NCBI GenBank assembly: GCA_030267565.1
Contig: BRXU01000006.1
Span: 4,700,001-4,764,000 of the forward strand
Length of the DNA: 64,000 nt
DNA from: Pleodorina starrii
Lineage: Eukaryota > Chlorophyta > Chlorophyceae > Chlamydomonadales > Volvocaceae
Direction: 5' to 3'
Position numbers and translations under genes: made by a program
Part shown: in pieces, positions 51,335-61,924 of the stretch
Position numbering within the stretch: position 1 is the first letter of the stretch
Layout of the letters: each line of letters begins with the position of its first letter
Notes under the pieces: generated by a model
What the model saw: the letters and a program-made list of their open reading frames with translations, nothing else
What the model was told of the DNA's origin: nothing
Database searches by the model: none

Positions 51335-52869
51335 CTTGTAGAACAGCATCGCCATAACGACGGGCGAGTAGTTCCTGCAGCCGGGACCGCGCAGCAAGTA
51401 ATCCTTCATCCGGGTCAGCGCTTCGTACGACGTGGGGACGACGGGCAGCACTGCGGGCTGCACAATCGGCGGCGTGTCGTCGGCGTCCGAAACCTCCTCC
51501 GCTTGCGAGCCGCCGGAGTCCGTATCACTGTCGGCATCGGGTTGTACGGGCACGCTGGTGGAAGTGGATGGGCCTGTGACAGCTGGCACAAGCTCCGCGC
51601 GTGTTGTCTCCGGGGGTTGCAGCTGCACGTGTGATTCGGGCAGCAGCCTGTCGCCGAACAGGCGATAGTCGATGGGCTGCGTGGTATGCGACTCGACCGC
51701 TACGTTGTTGAGGAGGAGCAGCAGCGCGGCGTCAGGCGAGAAGTACGTGGAGTGCGCCGTCTGGATGTTGATGGCGTGCGCCAGGTTGTACTTCCCGCGC
51801 GCCTTTGTACGGCTGATGTGAGGAGATGATGCCGACGGCTGGACTGTTGCGGCTGCAGTGAGCGGCTCGAGTGTAGTTGGCGACTCGGCGGTTGTGCTTA
51901 CGATGCTTGCGAGCGGCAGTTCGCGCAGACCAGTAAAAAGGTCCAGCGGCGTAATGATGTCGGTGGGCGGAAGTGGTGCCGAGTGGGGCGCCGTCGATGT
52001 TGCAGCTGCTGCATGCGGACGGCGGCGCGGATTGCTGGCCGGCGTCCTGCGCTGCACGCTGCCGGTACTTGAGGATGGTCGCTGCAGCGAGTACCGCACC
52101 GCCGCCCTGCATGGGCTCCGCCTTCGTTGCGTACTTAAGGGCGTAGTCCGCCACGTCAGCCGCCTGCTCCTCGAGGCTGGGCAGCTGCGGTCGGCGCGCG
52201 CGCAATGGACTGTCGGGAGGCAGGTGCGCGTGCTGTTGGTCCCACAGCTCGCGCGTGCGCATGAAGCGGCTGAGGTCTGCTGCAAACGCGAAGGTATGGT
52301 TGCATGGCAGAGCGAGCAGCAGCGAGGTTATGTGTGCTACGAGCGTTCGGCCGTAACGCTTGAGGTGCACCGCGCCGCTGAGATTCTGCTCGATGCTGGT
52401 CAAATAGTTCATTATGCGTGGCATGCGCATGCGGCAGTTGCTGTCGGTCGCCGTGACGCCTGCGGGCGTACAGGTGCCGGTCCGGTGTGTGTGCAGCAGC
52501 AACTCCAGCACTGCTTCGGCGCCAGCGAGCGCCAGCCGCTGAGGACAGTCGGGCGTACGGTAGTCCAGCGGCACTTGGCACGCCTGCGGTGGCACGACGG
52601 ACGCCAGCCGCTTCTTGACTTGCTGCAGCGTTGTGTCGACGAGGCGCTCCTGAAGGTCCGTAAAGCGCGTCCACCGGTGCGCGGCCTCCGTCGCCTGCAG
52701 CTTTTTGCACAGCTCGTCGTCTTTGACGACGAGTGCTTCGATGGCGTGCTCGCCAGTGCTGAAAAGGTTGGGGGATGGCAGCCACTGTTGCTGCACGGAC
52801 TCCATGAAATCCAGCACGAGCTGTGTGACGGCGGGGTCCTGGAAGGCTGCACGTAGTCGGTCGGGCTGT
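51335..52869 (-). CDS. N-terminal (Rep-side) part of the Helitron-like gene, 5'-truncated
   Basis: Coding character begins right at the satellite junction (QPDRLRAAFQDPAVTQLVLDF), so the true start is missing. At about 52350-52470 the series LLLHTHRTGTC, NCRMRMPR, VHLKRYGR and LLLALPCNHTF matches the Helitron Rep-associated region (H-x-H..TC, CR..FPR, lkR, N-x-D). DYALKYATKAEP follows near 52130. The HUH nuclease signature itself would lie upstream and is not present. Between about 51950 and 52100 the path must move from one frame (51732-52817) to another (51251-52285); I could not tell an intron from a frameshift there. As it stands it cannot encode a complete replication initiator. Confidence 0.6.
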
Positions 52870-52870
52870 A

Positions 52871-55800
52871 GGCACCGTAACTACTACGGTCATGACCGTG
52901 CTCGAGCACGGTCCCCAATAAATACCGCCACTACGGTCAAGACCGTGCTCAGCATGCTCGAGCGTGCTCAGCCACGCCAGTGCAGATTTAGCCTGCCAAA
53001 ATGCAGTGGTAAAGTTTCTATAGCTGTGTCTAGCAACGCAGAGCACGGTGTCAAAGTGGGCGCTTCCCTGTGGCGCGCGCGCCGGCAATTGTGCTGGTCG
53101 ACTGCATGGGACCTGTCGTACGCCTGAGTGGCGGCCACTCAGGCGTACGACAGGTCCCACTCGCACTAAAGGATTTGTTTTGCTCGTGATACTATTTTCT
53201 TTAAACTTTCTTTCACAAAACCATAACTTTTACCTTTATACGTTTTTCTTTGGCAATGTTAGGCGGTTGGCTATTGTGCTGGTCGACTGCATGGGACCTG
53301 TCGTACGCCTGAGTGGCGGCCTCTCAGGCGTACGACAGGTCCCACTCGCACTAAAGGATTTGTTTTGCTCGGCCTTGGTGTGTGACACTGTTTCCTTTGA
53401 ACTTTCTGACACCGTAACTACTACGGTCATGACCGTGCTCGAGCACGGTCCCCAATAAATACCGCCACTACGGTCAAGACCGTGCTCAGCATGCTCGAGC
53501 GTGCTCAGCCACGCCAGTGCAGATTTAGCCTGCCAAAATGCAGTGGTAAAGTTTCTGTAGCTGTGTCTAGCAACGCAAAGCAAGGTGTCAAAGTGGGCGC
53601 TTCCCTGTGGCGCGCGCGCCGGCAATTGTGCTGGTCGACTGCATGGGACCTGTCGTACGCCTGAGTGGCGGCCTCTCAGGCGTACGACAGGTCCCACTCG
53701 CACTAAAGGATTTGTTTTGCTCGGCCTTGGTGTGTGATACTGTTTCCTTTGAATATTCTTGACACCGTAACTACGGTCATGACCGTGCTCGAGCACGATC
53801 TCCAATAAATACCGCCACTACGGTCAAGACCGTGCTCAGCATGCTCGAGCGTGCTCAACCACGCCAGTGCAGATTTAGCCTGCCAAAATGCAGTGGTATA
53901 GTTTCTATAGCTGTGTCTAGAAACGCAGAGCACGGTGTCAAAGTGGGCGCTTCCCTGTGGCGCGCGCGCCGGCAATTGTGCTGGTCGACTGCATGGGACC
54001 TGTCGTACGCCTAAGTGGCGGCCACTCAGGCATACGACAGGTCCCACTCGCACTAAAGGATTTGTTTTGCTCGTGATACTGTTTTCTTTGAACTTTCTTT
54101 GACAAAACCATAACTTTTACCTTTATACGTTTTTCTTTGGCAATGTTAGGCGGTTGGCTATTGTGCTGGTCGACTGCATGGGACATGTCGTACGCCTGAG
54201 TGGCGCCTCTCAGGCGTACGACAGGTAGGTCCCACTCGCACTAAAGGATTTGTTTTGCTCGGCCTTGGTGTGTGACACTGTTTCCTTTGAACTTTCTGGC
54301 ACCGTAACTACTATGGTCATGACCGTGCTCGAGCACGGTCCCCAATAAATACCGCCACTACGATCAAGACCGTGCTCAGCATGCTCGAGCGTGCTCAGCC
54401 ACGCCAGTGCAGATTTAGCCTGCCAAAATGCAATGGTAAAGTTTCTATAGCTGTGTCTAGCAACGCAGAGCACGGTGTCAAAGTGGGCGCTTCCCTGTGG
54501 CGCGCGCGCCGGCAATTGTGCTGGTCGACTGCATGGGACCTGTTGTACACCTGAGTGGCGGCCACTCAGGCGTACGACAGGTCCCACTCGATCGCACTAA
54601 AGGATTTGTTTTGCTCGTGATACTGTTTTCTTTGAACTTTCTTTGACAAAACCATAACTTTTACCTTTATTCGTTTTTCTTTGGCAATGTTAGGCGGTTG
54701 GCTATTGTGCTGGTCGACTGCATGGGACCTGTCGTACGCCTGAGTGGCGGCCTCTCAGGCGTACGACAGGTCCCACTCGCACTAAAGGATTTGTTTTGCT
54801 CGGCCTTGGTGTGTGATACTGTTTCCTTTGAATATTCTTGACACCGTAACTACGGTCATGACCGTGCTCGAGCACGATCTCCAATAAATACCGCCACTAC
54901 GGTCAAGACCGTGCTCAGCATGCTCGAGCGTGCTCAGCCACGCCAGTGCAGATTTAGCCTGCCAAAATGCAGTGGTATAGTTTCTATAGCTGTGTCTAGA
55001 AACGCAGAGCACGGTGTCAAAGTGGGCGCTTCCCTGTGGCGCGCGCGCCGGCAATTGTGCTGGTCGACTGCATGGGACCTGTCGTACGCCTAAGTGGCGG
55101 CCACTCAGGCATACGACAGGTCCCACTCGCACTAAAGGATTTGTTTTGCTCGTGATACTGTTTTCTTTGAACTTTCTTTGACAAAACCATAACTTTTACC
55201 TTTATACGTTTTTCTTTGGCAATGTTAGGCGGTTGGCTATTGTGCTGGTCGACTGCATGGGACATGTCGTACGCCTGAGTGGCGCCTCTCAGGCGTACGA
55301 CAGGTAGGTCCCACTCGCACTAAAGGATTTGTTTTGCTCGGCCTTGGTGTGTGACACTGTTTCCTTTGAACTTTCTGGCACCGTAACTACTACGGTCATG
55401 ACCGTGCTCGAGCACGGTCCCCAATAAATACCGCCACTACGATCAAGACCGTGCTCAGCATGCTCGAGCGTGCTCAGCCACGCCAGTGCAGATTTAGCCT
55501 GCCAAAATGCAATGGTAAAGTTTCTATAGCTGTGTCTAGCAACGCAGAGCACGGTGTCAAAGTGGGCGCTTCCCTGTGGCGCGCGCGCCGGCAATTGTGC
55601 TGGTCGACTGCATGGGACCTGTTGTACACCTGAGTGGCGGCCACTCAGGCGTACGACAGGTCCCACTCGATCGCACTAAAGGATTTGTTTTGCTCGTGAT
55701 ACTGTTTTCTTTGAACTTTCTTTGACAAAACCATAACTTTTACCTTTATTCGTTTTTCTTTGGCAATGTTAGGCGGTTGGCTATTGTGCTGGTCGACTGC

Positions 55801-56852
55801 ATGGGACCTGTCGTACGCCTGAGTGGCGGCCTCTCAGGCGTACGACAGGTCCCACTCGCACTAAAGGATTTGTTTTGCTCGGCCTTGGTGTGTGATACTG
55901 TTTCCTTTGAATATTCTTGACACCGTAACTACGGTCATGACCGTGCTCGAGCACGATCTCCAATAAATACCGCCACTACGGTCAAGACCGTGCTCAGCAT
56001 GCTCGAGCGTGCTCAGCCACGCCAGTGCAGATTTAGCCTGCCAAAATGCAGTGGTAAAGTTTCTATAGCTGTGTCTAGCAGCGCAGAGCACGGTGTCAAA
56101 GTGGGCGCTTCCCTGTGGCGCGCGCGCCGGCAATTGTGCTGGTCGACTGCATGGGACCTGTCGTACGCCTAAGTGGCGGCCACTCAGGCGTACGACAGGT
56201 CCCACTCGCACTAAAGGATTTGTTTTGCTCGTGATACTGTTTTCTTTGAACTTTCTTTGACAAAACCATAACTTTTACCTTTATACGTTTTTCTTTGGCA
56301 ATGTTAGGCGGTTGGCTATTGTGCTGGTCGACTGCATGGGACATGTCGTACGCCTGAGTGGCGCCTCTCAGGCGTACGACAGGTAGGTCCCACTCGCACT
56401 AAATGATTTGTTTTGCTCGGCCTTGGTGTGTGACACTGTTTCCTTTGAACTTTCTGGCACCGTAACTACTATGGTCATGACCGTGCTCGAGCACGGTCCC
56501 CAATAAATACCGCCACTACGATCAAGACCGTGCTCAGCATGCTCGAGCGTGCTCAGCCACGCCAGTGCAGATTTAGCCTGCCAAAATGCAATGGTAAAGT
56601 TTCTATAGCTGTGTCTAGCAACGCAGAGCACGGTGTCAAAGTGGGCGCTTCCCTGTGGCGCGCGCGCCGGCAATTGTGCTGGTCGACTGCATGGGACCTG
56701 TTGTACACCTGAGTGGCGGCCACTCAGGCGTACGACAGGTCCCACTCGATCGCACTAAAGGATTTGTTTTGCTCGTGATACTGTTTTCTTTGAACTTTCT
56801 TTGACAAAACCATAACTTTTACCTTTATTCGTTTTTCTTTGGCAATGTTAGG
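52871..56852. repeat. Satellite block 4, 1079-bp tetramer higher-order repeat
   Basis: L-S-L-S tetramers with a 1079-bp period (53703, 54782, 55861). Diagnostic variants recur only within this form: TTTGAATATTCTT, GAGCACGATCTCC, GGCGCCTCTC with AGGTAGGTCCC, and CACTCGATCGCAC. The last copy is cut at 56852, inside GGCAATGTTAGG, by the minus-strand LINE. Confidence 0.92.
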
Positions 56853-57247
56853 ATTCGGTGATTACAAGAGGGACCGGTTGTCACACCGGTCGCTAGCCGT
56901 ACAGGCTAGACAGATTGTTCATCCTACCCCAGGGGCACCCGCAAAGGGGTGCCAAAAGTAAAGCCACCAAGGCCCACCCGCACCAAGCCCACCGCGCCAT
57001 CAGGCCCACCAATCCCTAGCCTACACAAGCAGCAAGAGCGCCGCAAGGTCCACCATCGTCAAAATCTCCCAGCAGAAAAGACGCCACCAGGCTGGGCAGA
57101 TCCGCACCCACACAATAGTCAAGAGTGGTCACAGTAGGTTCGTGCAGAGGTGAGCACGACCAAGTGAAGTGCACACGCGGTCCGCAGTCAGCAGAGCGAG
57201 TGTCGGGCAGAACCAGAAATGCTCGTGGGGCCCTCCCGTCGAGACCG
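56853..57247 (-). other. 3' untranslated region of the L1-type LINE
   Basis: About 395 bases after the ORF2 stop; includes the perfect 7-bp-stem hairpin close to the 3' end, a candidate recognition structure for the RT. No coding potential. Confidence 0.6.
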
Positions 57248-60200
57248 TCAGGGGGAATCGGGGGGGGCCCCAGTGTCTGGAGGACCGACAAACACAACAC
57301 GGTCCGCCCGGTTGGCCAGGAATGGGTGGGATGCCGGGACCGTCTCCCAGCCATCCGGTACCATCCCTAGGGCTGCAAACGACGCGACACGGGCCCAGAA
57401 GTCTGCCACAACCGCAGCACCAATGCCGACCAACTGAGCCCGAGCAAGCGGGGCAGCGGGGGCGCCACCCCGGTACATGCGTTGGCGGCCCCGTTCCAGC
57501 GCTGCCAGGGCTGCCAAAGCCACAACATCCCAGACACAGGGACAGATCCCCGGAGGGGGCGACACGAGCCACAGATGAACCCGCTGCAGCACCGAGTCGC
57601 CCGGGGCCCCCAACACCGCCTCCAGTTCCTCACGCAGGGTGCGGGCAACAAAGCAGTCCCAAAACAGGTGCCGACGGACCCAGCACCGTCCAGCCTGTGT
57701 AATCGGTGCACCGCAGGGGCAGCAGGCAGCCCTCCCACGACCCGCTTGCCCGCGCAACAGCGGGAACCCCGTGATGCCATGCACCGCCAGTCGCCAGAGC
57801 GCCTCTTTGTGGTCATTTTCCCACCGCAGCCGCCAGAGGCGGCGCAGGGTGTCCCGGAAAGCCGCAAACGCTAGCGGCGGCACCGGGCCCTCATGCGCGT
57901 CCGCGAGGAAGTCCTCATGGCGCGCCTTCAAGTCATGGTACGCCTCAGCTAGCTGCAGGAGGGTGCCACGCTTGACGGAGGTGCCCAGGACAGGTGTGAA
58001 CGGGCCGCCCGCAGGGCACCAGGCGAGCCCCTGCAGCAGCGCCGCCCAAGCCTCCCGGGCGGGCGGCACAGCCACCTGGCCGGCCGCGACCTGCCGGGCC
58101 GCCGCCACCCAGCTGCCGGGGACGAGGCCCAAAAGGTCGTCCAGCTGGTCCGAGATGGACGGTCCGCTGGCATCCACCGCTGCGCCAAGCTCCCCGTAGC
58201 CCAGCACGCCTCGCAGTACCAGCTGCCGTAGCTGCAAAGTGCAGTGGCGAGCAATGCGGGGGGACACGCCCGCAGGCCGACGACGCGCCGCCGCCAAAGC
58301 GACGCGCGTCGGCACGAGCGCGTCCCAGCAGCGCACAGCGACACCGAGGGTGGTGAGACCGCGCAGTCCGAAGAGTGCCGGGAAGGTGACCTCCAGGCAC
58401 GCGCCGCCGGGCCCCAGGAGTGCCGGGTTGCTCCACAGCGGCGCCGAGTAGCACCAGGGGCCCGCCATGGCGTCGGGTTCCGGGACGATGAGGGGCCCGA
58501 GGTAAGCGGCTGCACCAAGCAGCCGGGCGAATGCAGGGCATCCACGGGGCGCCGGAGCCCCCAGGACGCGGCCGCCCCCAGGGGCCAGGAGGCACAAGGG
58601 GTGGGCCGCCGGGTGGCACCGTTGCAGCAGATGCAGGGCGACATCAGTCCAGGGCGGGTCGGCGGGGAGGAGGCCGGCCGCCCCTGCGGCACAGCGCACC
58701 GCCGCCACCGCGTGCCGGGCCCGGACGTGGGCCACGAGCGGCAGGAGCCCAAAGCCGCCGACGGCGGGGGGCAGGGCGAGGACCCCCAAGCTCACCCCGA
58801 CGAGGCGGGCGTTGGGCGCAGCCGTGTACATGGCGGGGGTCATCCTCCGCTCCACCACCGCAGCGGTGAGGCCAAGGAGACGGTCCAGGTCGGCACGAGG
58901 GGGCAGACCCTGGAACTCCATGTGGTAGAGCGCTTTGCTGAGGGCGTAGGCCGACGCTGCCGCCGCCATGCCGAAAGTGGTGAGAGGCAGCCGCGCAACC
59001 AGAGCCAGCGCGGACTCCACTCCAGCAAGCCGCACCGGCACGGCCTGAGCGTCGTTGCGGAGGCCCACACCGAGCGTTTTGGCCTGGGCAACGATGCGTA
59101 GCTGCGCCGCCGGGCCGACGAAGGCAGTGAGGGGCAAGGGGGACACCGTCGAGCCCACTCCGCCGTCCGCCGGGGCAGGAGGGGGCGCGGCGGGGTTGCC
59201 GATCACGAGCAAGCGGGCTGCCGCAGCCCGCAGGATGGCGAGCAGGGCGGCGGGGGCGCCGGGATGAGGGACAGCCGCCGCCGGTGTCGGCACCGCTGCT
59301 GCTGGGGCCAGGTTCCGGAGAGCCGCAACAAGGGCGGCGGCGGCGCCAATAGGCTGGGGAGCTGGGGGGGCGGCAGCGGCATGGCCGGGCGCTGCGGCTG
59401 TAACTGGCACCACGGCGGCGATGGCGGTGATGGCGGCGGCGGGGCCAGGGAGGCTGCGGGGGGCGGCGACGGCCACACCAGCCGCCCCGATAGGGGCGGC
59501 CAGCGCGGTGCTCGCCACGCCAGCAGCGGGGTTCCCACCGTCCGGCACAGGGCCCAACGGCAGGACCTCCACCTTGTCGAGGTTCAGACGCTGTCCGGAA
59601 GCCCGGCGGAAGATCTCCATGACCGCCAGGAACCGGGGCAGGTCTGAGGCCGCTGCCAGGAAGGGGGTGCAGTCGTCGGCATATTGGGAGGCGGGGAGGG
59701 GGCGGGAGGCAGCCGGTCCCGCGCCCACCGTGATACCGACGCCCTGGGCCTTCAGCCAGCACAACAGTGCCTGGGCGATGGCGAGGTAGAGGAGCGGGGC
59801 CAGCGGGCAGCCCTGCCGGACGCCCGCTGTGATGGGCACTCGAGCAGAGCGGAAGCCATTGGCCAGAGCCGCAGCGCCGGTGTTGGCGTGGAGCAGCCGC
59901 ACCCATTGGAGGAAGTCCTGGCCAACGCCCAGGGTCTCCAGGCAGGCGAAGAGGAAGTCCCGGTCGACCGTGTCGTACGCCTTGTAGAAGTCGAGGAAGA
60001 CCGCGAGGCCAGGGCGGTGCTGCGCCCGCAGCAGCTCGGGCAGCAGCTGCAGGAGCCACACGTTGTCCCCAATGCGGCGGGAACGGAGGAAGGCGGTCTG
60101 CTCAGGGTCGATGGTGGCCCCAAAGACCGGGAGCAGCCGACGTGCCAGCACACGTGCAAGGGTCCGGTAGTCGGTGTCAAGCAGGGTGATGGGCCGGTAG

Positions 60201-61924
60201 TTGGAGGGGAGAGTGGGGTCCCCGGCCTTGAAGATGGAGGAGATGACACCGTCCAGAAAGCCCGCGGGGGTACTGCCAGTAGCTCGGGCGGCCGAGAAGA
60301 TCCGCGCCAGCAGCGGCGCGAAGGTGGCAGAGAAGCCCTGATACAGCTCGGCAGGGATGCCATCGGCGCCAGGCGCACGCCCCGGGGGGGTCGCTCGCAG
60401 GGCCTCTAGCACCTCCGCGGGGCTGACGTCCGGGCGGCCCAGGTCCGGGAGGGAGGCAGCGGGGCACCGGCGGCCGTGCGACTGAAGAGCGGCCAAGATC
60501 TGCTGGCGCGCCGCGGTGACATCCGGCGTCGGCGGCGAGGCAGTGCAGATGCGCTGCCAAAACTCTGCCATGACGGCCGGCATCTCCAACGGGTGCGCGG
60601 TAGGGGCGCCCGTGGGGCGCCGCAGTGCGGGGATCCGGCGGCACGCGGCGGGCGGGCGGAGGAGGGCCGTGAGGGCCGGGCTGGGACGTTCACCAGTCCG
60701 AAGCCAGGCGTGGCGGGCCCGGCGGGCACAGGAGGTCGCCGCGCGCACCTCCGCTGTGGCAGCGGCGGCGCGAGCGGTCGTGACCCGTGCAGCGGCGGCG
60801 ACGCCACCCGCCTCCAACTGCTGCTGGGCTTCGTCCGCGGCGGCGTGGGCAGCGGCGGCGGCTTGGCAGGCAGAGATGCGGTGGTATCGGGCCAGCCGGT
60901 TAAGGCGGGAAGCGGCCCGACCCAGGGCCCGCTTGCAAGCGGGCCACCACTGTAGGAGATCGCCGGGGTCCTCTGGGGCGGCGGCGGCGGTGGCCTGCAG
61001 CCACTCCTCAAACTGACACCGGAGGTCGGGGAAGTCAAGGAAGTGGAGGCGGACGCGGGGGAGGCCGGGGCCCGGCGGGTGCGCGTGTGGTGCCGCGGCC
61101 AGGACGGTGGTGACGAGGCGATGGTCGGAGGGGGACCCAGCCGACACCTCGCAGCCGCGGAGGGCGGCCGCCAGATCGGCGGAAACGGTGACCCGGTCGA
61201 TCCGGGAGGCGCCAGTGGGGCAGGTGAAGGTGTATGACCGGAGGGAGGGGTGCAGGTAGCGGAAGCCATCCACAAAATCGGGGCATGCCTCCTGGAAGCA
61301 GCGAGCGGTGCCGGCGTCCCGCTGCCGCCCCCCGTCCTGGGTGGAGTCCAGGGTAGGGTCGAGCACGAAGTTGAAGTCCGCGGCCCACACATGGGAGCCG
61401 CCTGCAGCCGCCAGCGGATGCAGGTGCTGCTGGATGAACGCCCGCTGGAGCGGTCCCGCGGACGCGGGAAGGTAGGCGCACAGCAGAGTGAAGGAATGCC
61501 CGCCCCACATGACCGGAAGGTGAAGGAGGCGACCCTCCGCCCCAGGGATAGGGGCGGCGGCGTCCGGGGGTACGGTGATGGCGCCGGAGCGGATTAGGTG
61601 CGAACGGACGAGGACGGCCACGCCTCCGCTGGGCCGGCCGCAAGCGGTCGACACTGCAGGGCACCACCATGACGTCCATGCGCCGAACCGCTCCTGCCGC
61701 GCCACCGTGTGGAGCAGGGTCTGCGCCCGGGGAACCTCGTCCTCCCGGACGTGGGTCTCCTGGAGGCACACCACATCAAGTCGCTGGCGCTCCCAGCACC
61801 GCAGTAATGCCGGCAACCGTGCCGACACACCGTGGTCAAGGGCACCCAGCAGGCCACGCACGTTGTGGGTGCCGATGCGCAGCCGCAGCTGCACGGGTAG
61901 GCGGCCGGGGGAGACCCTGGGCAT
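57248..61924 (-). CDS. L1-type LINE ORF2: APE endonuclease and reverse transcriptase
   Basis: ATG at 61924-61922, 1558 residues. The N-terminal APE domain (residues ~15-295) shows THNVRG, LQETHV, AADFNFVLD, SRIDRV and SDHRLV. The RT follows: PGADGIPAELYQ (~515), FLDFYKAYDTVDRD, GVRQGCPLAPLLY and YADD at 748-751. Between YADD and the LGVGL motif lies an unusual Ala/Pro/Val-rich insert of about 150 residues (~790-935). The C-terminus has a CPCG...RRHLFWDC zinc-knuckle-like motif (~1400-1425), as in L1-clade proteins. There is no RNase H and no RLE, unlike the Dualen-like element. It nicks DNA and primes cDNA synthesis at the nick. The frame is intact, so protein could be made if a promoter were present. 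Confidence 0.88.
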   Translation of the reverse strand: MPRVSPGRLPVQLRLRIGTHNVRGLLGALDHGVSARLPALLRCWERQRLDVVCLQETHVREDEVPRAQTLLHTVARQERFGAWTSWWCPAVSTACGRPSGGVAVLVRSHLIRSGAITVPPDAAAPIPGAEGRLLHLPVMWGGHSFTLLCAYLPASAGPLQRAFIQQHLHPLAAAGGSHVWAADFNFVLDPTLDSTQDGGRQRDAGTARCFQEACPDFVDGFRYLHPSLRSYTFTCPTGASRIDRVTVSADLAAALRGCEVSAGSPSDHRLVTTVLAAAPHAHPPGPGLPRVRLHFLDFPDLRCQFEEWLQATAAAAPEDPGDLLQWWPACKRALGRAASRLNRLARYHRISACQAAAAAHAAADEAQQQLEAGGVAAAARVTTARAAAATAEVRAATSCARRARHAWLRTGERPSPALTALLRPPAACRRIPALRRPTGAPTAHPLEMPAVMAEFWQRICTASPPTPDVTAARQQILAALQSHGRRCPAASLPDLGRPDVSPAEVLEALRATPPGRAPGADGIPAELYQGFSATFAPLLARIFSAARATGSTPAGFLDGVISSIFKAGDPTLPSNYRPITLLDTDYRTLARVLARRLLPVFGATIDPEQTAFLRSRRIGDNVWLLQLLPELLRAQHRPGLAVFLDFYKAYDTVDRDFLFACLETLGVGQDFLQWVRLLHANTGAAALANGFRSARVPITAGVRQGCPLAPLLYLAIAQALLCWLKAQGVGITVGAGPAASRPLPASQYADDCTPFLAAASDLPRFLAVMEIFRRASGQRLNLDKVEVLPLGPVPDGGNPAAGVASTALAAPIGAAGVAVAAPRSLPGPAAAITAIAAVVPVTAAAPGHAAAAPPAPQPIGAAAALVAALRNLAPAAAVPTPAAAVPHPGAPAALLAILRAAAARLLVIGNPAAPPPAPADGGVGSTVSPLPLTAFVGPAAQLRIVAQAKTLGVGLRNDAQAVPVRLAGVESALALVARLPLTTFGMAAAASAYALSKALYHMEFQGLPPRADLDRLLGLTAAVVERRMTPAMYTAAPNARLVGVSLGVLALPPAVGGFGLLPLVAHVRARHAVAAVRCAAGAAGLLPADPPWTDVALHLLQRCHPAAHPLCLLAPGGGRVLGAPAPRGCPAFARLLGAAAYLGPLIVPEPDAMAGPWCYSAPLWSNPALLGPGGACLEVTFPALFGLRGLTTLGVAVRCWDALVPTRVALAAARRRPAGVSPRIARHCTLQLRQLVLRGVLGYGELGAAVDASGPSISDQLDDLLGLVPGSWVAAARQVAAGQVAVPPAREAWAALLQGLAWCPAGGPFTPVLGTSVKRGTLLQLAEAYHDLKARHEDFLADAHEGPVPPLAFAAFRDTLRRLWRLRWENDHKEALWRLAVHGITGFPLLRGQAGRGRAACCPCGAPITQAGRCWVRRHLFWDCFVARTLREELEAVLGAPGDSVLQRVHLWLVSPPPGICPCVWDVVALAALAALERGRQRMYRGGAPAAPLARAQLVGIGAAVVADFWARVASFAALGMVPDGWETVPASHPFLANRADRVVFVGPPDTGAPPDSP

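Larger units (their letters stand above)
43425..52870 (-). mobile_element. Helitron-like element, 5'-truncated, inserted in a satellite L unit
   Basis: On the minus strand the 3' end reads hairpin GGGCGC-GAAA-GCGCCC, two bases, then CTAG followed by host T, which fits the Helitron rule (subterminal hairpin, CTRR end, insertion before T). A Rep/PIF1-helicase gene occupies 47548-52869. The 5' end is not a canonical TC terminus; coding sequence runs right up to the satellite at 52870, so the element is truncated there. The 16 bases GGCACCGTAACTACTA flank both sides (43412-43427 and 52871-52886), unexpected for a Helitron, and removing one copy restores an intact satellite unit. Confidence 0.65.

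Noticed and set aside
58239..59101. Plus-strand frames opposite LINE ORF2 and similar GC-rich shadows
   Set aside because: Antisense to a protein with clear APE and RT motifs; no motifs of their own.
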